Positions 1 to 4,995 of a stretch of DNA of 5,023 nt are shown here, piece by piece. A program made the translations under genes and the position numbers. The notes beneath the pieces are model-generated. The model had not been told where the DNA came from, ran no database searches, and worked only from the letters and a program-made list of their open reading frames with translations. The DNA comes from an uncultured Pseudomonadota bacterium. Its GTDB lineage: Bacteria > Pseudomonadota > Gammaproteobacteria > Burkholderiales > Thiobacillaceae. Every line of letters starts with the position of its first letter. Positions within the stretch are counted from its first letter, which is position 1. Location: NCBI GenBank assembly GCA_903883985.1, contig CAISDD010000465.1:1-5023 (forward strand), in the 5' to 3' direction.

Positions 1-2
1 GG

Positions 3-28
3 CTATCGCGGGCAAGCCCGCTCCTACG
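3..28 (-). repeat. REP palindrome, copy 1
   Basis: GCGGGC (8-13) and GCCCGC (16-21) form a perfect 6-bp stem around AA. Read on the minus strand the element begins GTAGGAGCGGGCTTGCCCGC. It therefore has the GTAG tetranucleotide plus imperfect hairpin layout of REP sequences mobilised by RAYT (TnpA-REP) transposases. The match to the familiar Pseudomonas-type REP is from memory. No RAYT gene lies in the window. Likely effects, inferred from REP biology, are protection of the valS mRNA 3' end or a role as a gyrase/IHF site. Confidence 0.75.
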
Positions 29-68
29 ACACGGTCAACAGTGGAATGTTGCGCACGTAGGAACTCAG

Positions 69-94
69 CTATCGCGGGCAAGCCCGCTCCTACG
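69..94 (-). repeat. REP palindrome, copy 2
   Basis: This is identical to copy 1, with the stem at 74-79 and 82-87. Together with CGTAGGA at 56-62 upstream, TCCTACG at 88-94 could close a larger stem that leaves the intervening 11 bases (63-73) unpaired on one side. Both REPs point the same way, so this is a direct tandem and not the head-to-tail inverted BIME arrangement. Confidence 0.75.
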
Positions 95-134
95 ACACGG
101 TCAACAGTGGAATGTTGCGCACGTAGGAACTCAG

Positions 135-208
135 TTGACCGTTCATCTTTTCCTGTGAGGCCCCATGAACCTTGAGGCGTAACCCGACATGCGATGTGTG
201 GTCTGCCT
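135..208. other. Short gene-free spacer downstream of valS
   Basis: No open reading frame with coding character is visible here. GTTGACCGT (134-142) is the reverse complement of ACGGTCAAC at 97-105 in the second repeat unit, giving a 9-bp inverted repeat. Reading leftwards from the valS stop I find no G+C-rich stem followed by a T run. valS therefore lacks an obvious intrinsic terminator, and the REP hairpins may take over 3'-end stabilisation, or termination may be Rho-dependent. Confidence 0.5.
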
Positions 209-3004
209 TTACCCCAGTTTCGTCCGCTGCACCCGCACTTTCCCCAAGGTGGCTTCGAAGTCGGCCATGCGCTTTTTTTCCTGGTCCACCACGGCGGCGG
301 GCGCCCGGTCGACGAAACTGACATTGCTCAACTTGGCTGTGGTCTTGGCGATCTCGTTGTCGAGGCGGGCGATTTCCTTGTCCAGGCGAACGATCTCGGC
401 ATCGCGGTCGATCTCGATGTGCAGCATCAAACGCCAGTTTCCTACTATGGCTACCGGGGCATCGCCTTCAGGCAGGGCGTCCACCACCTTCACCAGTGCC
501 AGCCGCCCCAACAGCTTCATATAGGGCGCGAAGCGGTGGGCCTGCTCCGCAGGGCCTTCCAGGTAGAGCGGCACTTTCTGAGCGGGCGACAAATTCATCT
601 CGCCGCGCAGGTTGCGCACGGCGTTGGTGAGCTCCTTGAGGGTCGCCATCTCGGCGGCGGCGCCGGCATCCTGGCGAGTGGGATCGGATTTCGGGAAGGG
701 GGCCAGCATGATGGAAGCCCCCCCCTTTCCCAAAGGGGGGCTGGGGTATCGAAGGGTAGGGGCTTCATCAGGGGATTTGCCGGCCAGGGGCGCTACCGCC
801 TGCCAGAGTTCTTCGGTGACGAAAGGAATGATAGGGTGGGCCAGGCGCAGCACGGTTTCCAGCACGGTGAGCAGGGTATGGCGGGTGGCCGCAGCACGTT
901 CACCGCCCTCGGCGATCTGCACCTTGGCCAGTTCCAGGTACCAGTCGCAGTACTCGTCCCAGACGAATTCGTAGACCGCGCGGGCTGCCATGTCGAAACG
1001 GTAGCTGTCGAAACCGCTGCGCACGGCCAGGGTGGCTTCGTCGAGGCGACCGAGGATCCAGCGGTCGACGAAGGTGAGATTGCCACTGCTTACTCGCGAC
1101 TCTCCACTCACGCCCTCGCAGTTCATCAGCACGAAGCGGGTGGCGTTCCACAACTTGTTGCAGAAGTTGCGGTAGCCCTCGCAACGTTGCAGGTCGAACT
1201 TGATGTCGCGACCGGGGGAGGCGAGCGAGGCGAAGGTGAAGCGCAAGGCGTCGGTGCCGAAGCTCTGGATGCCGTCGGCGAATTCGCCGCGAGTGGCTTT
1301 CTCTATGCTCCGTGCCTGCTTCGGGTTCATGAGACCCGTAGTGCGCTTGGTCACAAGCTCTTCCACGGTGATGCCGTCGATCAGGTCGATGGGGTCCAAC
1401 ACGTTGCCCTTGGACTTGCTCATCTTGTTGCCGTGGGAGTCGCGCACCAAGCCGTGGACGTAGACCTCCTTGAACGGTACTTTCCCGGTGAAGTGCAGGG
1501 TCATCATGACCATGCGCGCCACCCAGAAGAAGATGATGTCGAAGCCGGTGACCAGCACGCTGGTGGGCAGGTAGTGTTCGAGTTCCGGAGTTTGCTCCGG
1601 CCAGCCCAGAGTGGAGAAGGGCCACAGGGCGCTTGAAAACCAGGTGTCGAGCACGTCTGAGTCGCGGCGCAGGGCACGGCCCGCAGCCTGGCGCTTCGCA
1701 TCCAACTCGTTGGCGGCGACGTAGATATTGCCGTCCTCGTCATACCAGGCGGGGATGCGGTGGCCCCACCAGAGTTGCCGCGAGATGCACCAGTCCTGGA
1801 TGTTGTTGAGCCATTGCCGGTAGGTGGTGGACCAGTTTTCCGGGACGAACTTCAGCTCGCCGTTGTCCACTACTTCCAGACCGCGCTTCGCCAGGCCTTC
1901 CATGGCCATGAACCACTGGTCGGTGAGCATGGGCTCGATCACAGCATGGGTGCGGTCGCCGCGCGGGATCATGAGTTTATGGGGCTTGGCGGATACCAGC
2001 AGACCTTGGGCCTCGAGTTCATCGAGGATCTTTTGCCGCGCCACATAGCGGTCCAGGCCCTGGTACTCGGTCGGTGCGAATTCGTTCATCTTCGCGTCCA
2101 GGGTCAACACGCTGATGGCCATGAGCTTGTGGCGTTGCCCCACCTGCCAGTCGTTAAAGTCATGCGCCGGAGTGATCTTCACCACACCGGTGCCGAATTC
2201 CCGGTCCACATAGTCGTCGGCGATGATGGGGATGGTGCGTTGCGCGATCGGCAGGCGCACCGACTTGCCCACCAGGTGAAGGTAGCGCTCGTCGGCCGGG
2301 TTCACTGCCACGGCGGTGTCGCCCAGCAGGGTTTCCGGGCGGGTGGTGGCCACGGTCAGGAAACCGCCGCTCAGGCCATTCGCATCCTCCAGCGGATAGT
2401 TGATTTCCCAGATGAAGCCGTCTTCCTCTGTACTAATGACTTCCAGGTCGGACACCGCCGTGCCCAGCACCGGGTCCCAGTTCACCAGGCGTTTTCCCCG
2501 GTAGATCAGGCCCTCGTTGTAGAGGCGCACGAACACTTCGGTGACCGCCGTCGACAGCCCATCGTCCATGGTGAAACGTTCCCGCGACCAGTCGGGGGAA
2601 GTGCCCAGGCGGCGCATCTGGCGGGTGATGGTCGAGCCGGAGTGTTCCTTCCACTCCCAGACCTTCTCCAGGAATTTCTCTCGGCCCAGCTCTTGGCGGG
2701 TGATTTTCTGGGCGTCCAGTTGGCGCTCTACCACGATTTGCGTGGCGATGCCGGCGTGGTCGGTACCCGGTTGCCACAGGGTGTTGTCGCCGTCCATGCG
2801 GTGGTAGCGGATCAGCGCGTCCATCAGGGTGTGCTGGAAGGCGTGGCCCATGTGCAAGGTGCCGGTGACGTTGGGCGGCGGCAGCAGGATGCAGTAGTAG
2901 GGTTGGCCATCCTGGTTCCTCGGCCGATAGTAGCCCTCACCCTCCCAGTGGGCGTACCAGCGTTTTTCGATTTCGTGGGGTTCGAAGGATTTGGCGAGTT
3001 CCAT
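209..3004 (-). CDS. valS: Valyl-tRNA synthetase (ValRS, EC 6.1.1.9)
   Basis: This enzyme joins valine to tRNA-Val using ATP in the cytoplasm and hydrolyses mischarged Thr-tRNA-Val. The 931 residues compare with about 951 in E. coli. Visible features in order: class I HIGH motif as HMGH at residues 51-54 within PPPNVTGTLHMGH; CP1 editing domain roughly 190-345 with TTRPETLLGDT (220-230) and HDFNDW (281-286); DWCISRQLWWGHRIPAWY (404-421); DTWFSSALWPFSTLGW (453-468); KMSKS (527-531); anticodon-binding helices around 650-740; and a heptad-like C-terminal arm from about 865 to 931. The ATG at 3004 fits the family N-terminus (MELAKSFEPHEIEKRWY). No good Shine-Dalgarno precedes it. Residues 746-763 are an extra segment encoded by a palindromic element (see that entry). 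It is the last gene of the presumed holC operon. Function is essentially certain. Confidence 0.98.
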   Translation of the reverse strand: MELAKSFEPHEIEKRWYAHWEGEGYYRPRNQDGQPYYCILLPPPNVTGTLHMGHAFQHTLMDALIRYHRMDGDNTLWQPGTDHAGIATQIVVERQLDAQKITRQELGREKFLEKVWEWKEHSGSTITRQMRRLGTSPDWSRERFTMDDGLSTAVTEVFVRLYNEGLIYRGKRLVNWDPVLGTAVSDLEVISTEEDGFIWEINYPLEDANGLSGGFLTVATTRPETLLGDTAVAVNPADERYLHLVGKSVRLPIAQRTIPIIADDYVDREFGTGVVKITPAHDFNDWQVGQRHKLMAISVLTLDAKMNEFAPTEYQGLDRYVARQKILDELEAQGLLVSAKPHKLMIPRGDRTHAVIEPMLTDQWFMAMEGLAKRGLEVVDNGELKFVPENWSTTYRQWLNNIQDWCISRQLWWGHRIPAWYDEDGNIYVAANELDAKRQAAGRALRRDSDVLDTWFSSALWPFSTLGWPEQTPELEHYLPTSVLVTGFDIIFFWVARMVMMTLHFTGKVPFKEVYVHGLVRDSHGNKMSKSKGNVLDPIDLIDGITVEELVTKRTTGLMNPKQARSIEKATRGEFADGIQSFGTDALRFTFASLASPGRDIKFDLQRCEGYRNFCNKLWNATRFVLMNCEGVSGESRVSSGNLTFVDRWILGRLDEATLAVRSGFDSYRFDMAARAVYEFVWDEYCDWYLELAKVQIAEGGERAAATRHTLLTVLETVLRLAHPIIPFVTEELWQAVAPLAGKSPDEAPTLRYPSPPLGKGGASIMLAPFPKSDPTRQDAGAAAEMATLKELTNAVRNLRGEMNLSPAQKVPLYLEGPAEQAHRFAPYMKLLGRLALVKVVDALPEGDAPVAIVGNWRLMLHIEIDRDAEIVRLDKEIARLDNEIAKTTAKLSNVSFVDRAPAAVVDQEKKRMADFEATLGKVRVQRTKLG
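709..770 (-). repeat. Palindromic repeat element inserted in frame within valS
   Basis: CCCCCCTTT (720-728) and AAAGGGGGG (732-740) form a perfect 9-bp inverted repeat around CCC. An outer pair, GAAGCCCC (714-721) and GGGGCTTC (759-766), brackets it, and TGATG/ATCA extends the outer arms with one unpaired G on the left. On the coding strand this gives valS residues 746-763, including RYPSPPLGKGG. E. coli ValRS, recalled from memory, passes almost directly from the equivalent of residue 744 to SIMLAPFP and has no counterpart to this stretch. The PPLxKGG translation is typical of small dispersed repeats in proteobacterial genomes. I infer a MITE-like insertion of about 57 bp that kept the frame. 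Confidence 0.65.
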
Positions 3005-3073
3005 GGGGTGTCCGGGGTAGGCGCATGCGCTGCCGCTCCAGGCGCGTCTGCGTTTAGTGAGTCGAGCCCCGGA
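3005..3073 (-). promoter_or_regulatory. valS leader with inverted repeats
   Basis: This 69-bp gap lies between the stop of the upstream small gene and the valS ATG. TCCGGGG (3011-3017) and CCCCGGA (3067-3073) form a 7-bp inverted repeat spanning almost the whole leader, and GCGCATGCGC (3021-3030) is a perfect 10-bp palindrome inside it. In the transcript the long-range stem would end about 6 nt before the valS start codon. No Shine-Dalgarno is recognisable in that stretch. Structure-based control of valS translation is possible but is inference. It does not resemble a T-box. Confidence 0.4.
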
Positions 3074-3101
3074 TTATAAGGGCTTGCCCGCCTTCGCCAG
3101 T
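3073..3101 (-). promoter_or_regulatory. Possible valS promoter (perfect -10, poor -35)
   Basis: TATAAT is present on the minus strand at 3078-3073, overlapping the TAA stop of the upstream gene, about 70 nt before the valS start. With a 16-18-bp spacer the -35 region offers only a weak TTGACA match (about 3 of 6), and there is no TGn extension. It could give valS transcription independent of holC. The hexamer may also be chance. Confidence 0.25.
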
Positions 3102-3430
3102 TCGTCCCGGATGACCCGGCGTACCGCTTCCTCCAGGCGCAGTTGTTGGCGGATGAACAAGTCGGAGAGGTGTTGTTCCAACCCCGTCGGTAGAGGCTCG
3201 AAGTCTGTGGCGGCATGGGAGCACAGGCGGCGCTCGCCCACACGAGGCTCGGTAACCGGTTCTGGTGCGCAGAGTTCGGCCGCTTGCGGGTTTTCTTCCA
3301 CTTGCGCCGCGACCACCTCGGTCAGCACTGGGAAGTCCTCATGCTCCAGCCCTTTGTCCTGTAGCACGTCGGGAGCACGTTTTTCGAACAGGGCGTCGAT
3401 CTTGCCGAAAAGGTCGCTACTTTCAGTCAT
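3074..3430 (-). CDS. Conserved-type small protein of unknown function between holC and valS
   Basis: The product has 118 residues and is acidic in its first half, with no signal peptide or membrane segment, so it is probably cytoplasmic. The N-terminal segment MTESSDLFGKIDALFEKR looks helical. It is followed by EDFPVLTEVV (31-40), a low-complexity acidic/proline linker (about 43-80) and a charged C-terminal helix (about 83-115, LEQHLSDLFIRQQLRLEEAV onwards). The ATG at 3430 is chosen because it overlaps the holC stop as ATGACTGA (8 bp shared), an arrangement typical of translational coupling. The Shine-Dalgarno upstream is weak, as expected for a coupled gene. A P-V-L-T-E-V motif recurs, from memory, in small betaproteobacterial proteins of unknown function. 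I do not recognise a function. The position next to holC makes a replisome link conceivable but unproven. Confidence 0.85.
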   Translation of the reverse strand: MTESSDLFGKIDALFEKRAPDVLQDKGLEHEDFPVLTEVVAAQVEENPQAAELCAPEPVTEPRVGERRLCSHAATDFEPLPTGLEQHLSDLFIRQQLRLEEAVRRVIRDELAKAGKPL

Positions 3431-3851
3431 GGTTCGAGGCCAGGTCGTGGGTTTCCAGGGTATAGCCGCGCTGTTTGAAGCTGCGGAAGCGGCTGCGCGC
3501 GCGCTCGCGATCGCTCGCGTCGCCGCTAACGACTTCCAGCAGGCGCCCAAAGCGGTCGAAGAACTCGGGTGGCTCATCGGCCAGGCAGATCAGCACATCG
3601 GCGCTTCCCAGTTCATCCGGGTCCTGGCCGATCAGGACGGGCGTTTGTCTGGCGAGCGGATGGCCGCAGACTACATGCGGCAGGAAGGACAAAGGCTGTG
3701 CGCTCCAGAACCTCGCGTCGAGTTCCCGTGCCTGGGCCGCATCGCGGGGATAGACCAGCACATTCAATCCTGCCTTGAAGGCCTTGGTCGCGAGCTTGCG
3801 CGCCACGTCGCCCTTGTCGGGCGCGTTGAAATAAAAGTCGATATGCGTCAT
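3423..3851 (-). CDS. holC: DNA polymerase III subunit chi
   Basis: Chi links the clamp loader, through psi, to single-stranded DNA-binding protein at the replication fork. The product is 142 residues, against 147 for E. coli chi. Visible family features are the N-terminal strand MTHIDFYFNA, a helix with KAFKAGLNVLVYPRD (24-37), ARELDARFWS (41-50), FLPH (56-59), PVLIG (71-75), the FFDRFGRLLEVV helix (97-108) and the C-terminal RARSRFRSFKQRGY (117-130), equivalent to the ARERYKAYRVAGF region of E. coli chi. The ATG at 3851 is supported by GGTGA (minus strand of 3856-3860), and an upstream in-frame extension to 4163 lacks family similarity. It is the first visible gene of the leftward operon. 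pepA, its common upstream neighbour in proteobacteria, is absent. Confidence 0.93.
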   Translation of the reverse strand: MTHIDFYFNAPDKGDVARKLATKAFKAGLNVLVYPRDAAQARELDARFWSAQPLSFLPHVVCGHPLARQTPVLIGQDPDELGSADVLICLADEPPEFFDRFGRLLEVVSGDASDRERARSRFRSFKQRGYTLETHDLASNHD

Positions 3852-3991
3852 GTGTTCACCGCATGGGCGTATGCGTGGACGCCAAGGGTAGCACGGGGAT
3901 TGCCCTGATGGATCGAGTCGCCCGAGTGTGCGTCTGGCGAGCCCGCGTAGTTCAACCCTCCCGGAGTCAGGCGTCGCCTGTCGTGCGCGGG

Positions 3992-4035
3992 TGCGCAGCG
4001 GATTTACCCAAAGGGTGAGCGTAATCCAAGGCGCA
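3992..4035. repeat. Imperfect inverted repeat upstream of the yceI-type gene
   Basis: Three nested arm pairs are present: TGCGC (3992-3996) with GCGCA (4031-4035), GGATT (4000-4004) with AATCC (4023-4027), and ACCC (4006-4009) with GGGT (4013-4016) around AAA. The GGATT...GTAATCC layout recalls small dispersed repeats of beta- and gammaproteobacteria, so this may be a degenerate genomic repeat instead of a dedicated regulator site. No T run follows, so it is not a standard terminator. Confidence 0.5.
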
Positions 4036-4116
4036 AACCGTTCATGGGGTTTCACGGGGGAAAATAAGCGGTCAACAGAGGAATCAAGGTTAAAGTCAAC
4101 CCTGCAGCACTTCATC

Positions 4117-4123
4117 GAGAGGA
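4117..4123 (+). promoter_or_regulatory. Ribosome binding site that fixes the GTG start at 4129
   Basis: GAGAGGA ends 5 nt before GTG (4129-4131). Starting there gives a protein that begins directly with a classical signal peptide (VKQIALAAIL onwards, read as Met). The in-frame GTG at 3928 would add 67 residues of basic, non-secretory sequence and has no comparable ribosome binding site. Confidence 0.8.
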
Positions 4124-4128
4124 ACCCC

Positions 4129-4977
4129 GTGAAACAGATCGCACTAGCCGCAATCCTTACCACGCTCGCCTTCGCGACGGCCGCGAACGCCGAGGTTGAA
4201 ACCTACAGCATCGACAACACCCACAGCTTCGCCAACTGGGAGCTTCGCCATGTGGTCGCCCGCACCAGCGGTACTTTTCACGACGTGAAGGGCAAGGTGC
4301 TGCTCGATACCGCCAATCTGGCCAAGTCCTCGGTGGAGGCGACGATCAGCCTCTACAGCCTGAACTCCAGCCATCTTCGGCGCGACGCGCATCTGCTTTC
4401 CGACGAATTTCTCGATGCCCACAATTATCCGGAGATGAAATTCGTCTCTACCGGCGTCTCTCCGACCTCGTCGGATGCCGGCCTGATGACCGGTCAGATC
4501 ACCCTGCACGGAGTTACCCGGCCGATCACGCTCGAGTACCAGATACTGGGCATAGGCGCCGACCCCTGGGGTGGCGTGCGCGCCGGCTTCAAGGCCAGCA
4601 CCCACCTCAACCGCGCCGACTTCGGCATCACCAAATACGGTATCAATGGACCCGTTGGCAACGAGGTAAGCATCACCTTGCTGATCGAGGGCATACGGCT
4701 GGGCCCGGACGGGCTACCCGCGAAGAAGTCCGCCGAGGAAAAATCCAAGGTGATTTCCTATCCCATGCCGGCCATCGCCCAGCCTGTCGTGCAAGCGGTC
4801 ATCGTGCAAGCCGGTGCTGTGCAGCCCGCCGTCCAGCCTGCGGCGCTACCGCCCTTAGCGGCACAACCCGCCGTGACTCCGGTGGCCCCCGCCCCGCCAG
4901 CCGCCTTGCCGCTTCCGGCGAAGCCGGATAGCGTGGAAGATCAGCTCAGGAAAAAACTCAAGAGCTTGATCCACTGA
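4129..4977 (+). CDS. Secreted YceI-family (lipocalin-like isoprenoid-binding) protein with a Pro/Ala-rich tail
   Basis: The 282-residue precursor has a signal peptide at residues 1-21 (KQ, hydrophobic core, then ANA cut before E22), so the mature protein is periplasmic. Residues 22 to about 191 form a YceI domain, a beta-barrel known in other members to hold polyisoprenoid or quinone-type lipids. Visible family signatures are YSIDNTHSFANWELRH (26-41), FLDAHNYPEMKFVST (94-108), TGQITLHGVTRPITL (121-135) and ADFGITKYGINGPVGNEV (163-180). Typical secreted YceI proteins are about 190 residues and end there. This one continues with a charged joint (198-208), a tail rich in Ala, Pro, Val and Gln (about 212-266), and a basic amphipathic end, DSVEDQLRKKLKSLIH (267-282). 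The start is GTG with a strong ribosome binding site. It is divergent from holC and probably monocistronic. The YceI assignment is firm; the ligand and the tail's role are unknown. Confidence 0.93.
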   Translation: MKQIALAAILTTLAFATAANAEVETYSIDNTHSFANWELRHVVARTSGTFHDVKGKVLLDTANLAKSSVEATISLYSLNSSHLRRDAHLLSDEFLDAHNYPEMKFVSTGVSPTSSDAGLMTGQITLHGVTRPITLEYQILGIGADPWGGVRAGFKASTHLNRADFGITKYGINGPVGNEVSITLLIEGIRLGPDGLPAKKSAEEKSKVISYPMPAIAQPVVQAVIVQAGAVQPAVQPAALPPLAAQPAVTPVAPAPPAALPLPAKPDSVEDQLRKKLKSLIH

Positions 4978-4995
4978 GCCCCCGCGGGTGGCTCA
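4975..4995. terminator. Hairpin over the yceI stop codon, possible terminator
   Basis: TGAGCC (4975-4980) and GGCTCA (4990-4995) form a 6-bp stem, with CCC (4981-4983) and GGG (4986-4988) able to stack inside around a very short loop. The left arm contains the TGA stop of the yceI-type gene. No T run follows on the plus strand, so intrinsic termination is doubtful. Confidence 0.3.

Larger units (their letters stand above)
2..134. repeat. Two exact tandem copies of a 66-bp REP-containing unit
   Basis: Bases 2-67 and 68-133 are identical over all 66 positions, and base 134 again matches the first base of the unit. The base before copy 1 (G1) differs from the base before copy 2 (A67), so the array may stop at the left window edge. 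Each unit has a REP palindrome in its first 27 bases, then a spacer. Within the spacer, CGTAGGA (56-62, 122-128) is the reverse complement of TCCTACG just after the REP core (22-28, 88-94). The array starts 75 bp beyond the valS stop codon, a usual place for REP sequences. Perfect identity means recent duplication or ongoing homogenisation. An assembly duplication is the main alternative. Confidence 0.93.
3852..4128. promoter_or_regulatory. Divergent intergenic region between holC and the yceI-type gene
   Basis: These 277 bp must contain the start signals for both directions, but I see no convincing sigma-70 pair on either strand. The best leftward -35-like hexamer is TTGAAC (minus strand, 3955-3950), with no good -10 at the right distance. 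The region contains a 13-bp odd palindrome (3968-3980), a larger imperfect hairpin (3992-4035), and two GTCAAC hexamers 24 bp apart (4071-4076, 4095-4100). The second of these sits inside GGTTAAAGTCAACC (4088-4101), which has GGTT/AACC arms. The rightward reading frame stays open through part of this region, but that is not coding evidence. Confidence 0.5.

Noticed and set aside
1..134. CRISPR array
   Set aside because: The two 66-bp units abut with no distinct spacers, and each contains a REP palindrome.
135..208. Intrinsic terminator for valS
   Set aside because: No GC-rich stem followed by a T run is present on the minus strand.
1081..1115. Second small inserted element in valS near residues 632-642 (GVSGESRVSSG)
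   Set aside because: E. coli ValRS, from memory, has a loop of similar length here, and I find no strong inverted repeat in the DNA.
194..1636. A 480-codon open frame on the plus strand opposite valS
   Set aside because: It lies wholly antisense to an unambiguous valS. Its His/Gly/Val-rich translation is what a GC-rich codon pattern gives in the opposing frame, and no family resemblance is seen.
1760..3079. A 439-codon open frame on the plus strand opposite the 5' half of valS
   Set aside because: It has the same mirror-frame character, with no ribosome binding site or recognisable domain.
3505..3520. GCGATCGC palindrome within holC as a special site
   Set aside because: It falls in coding sequence for the conserved Asp/Arg-rich helix region and is a single GC-rich octamer. 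No density of such sites is seen in the window.
3431..3577. Longer start for the 118-residue gene inside holC
   Set aside because: The additional 49 residues are Ala/Ser-rich shadow translation of holC, and the overlap start at 3430 is the natural coupled one.
3057..3908. A 283-codon plus-strand frame across the small gene and holC
   Set aside because: It is antisense to two genes supported by overlap, spacing and (for holC) family motifs. The translation is low-complexity Arg/Ser-rich at the start.
3852..4163. Extended N-terminus for holC, and an upward extension of the yceI frame to 3928
   Set aside because: Both extensions merely reflect the absence of stops in the shared spacer. The starts at 3851 and 4129 have ribosome binding sites and give the expected chi N-terminus and signal peptide.
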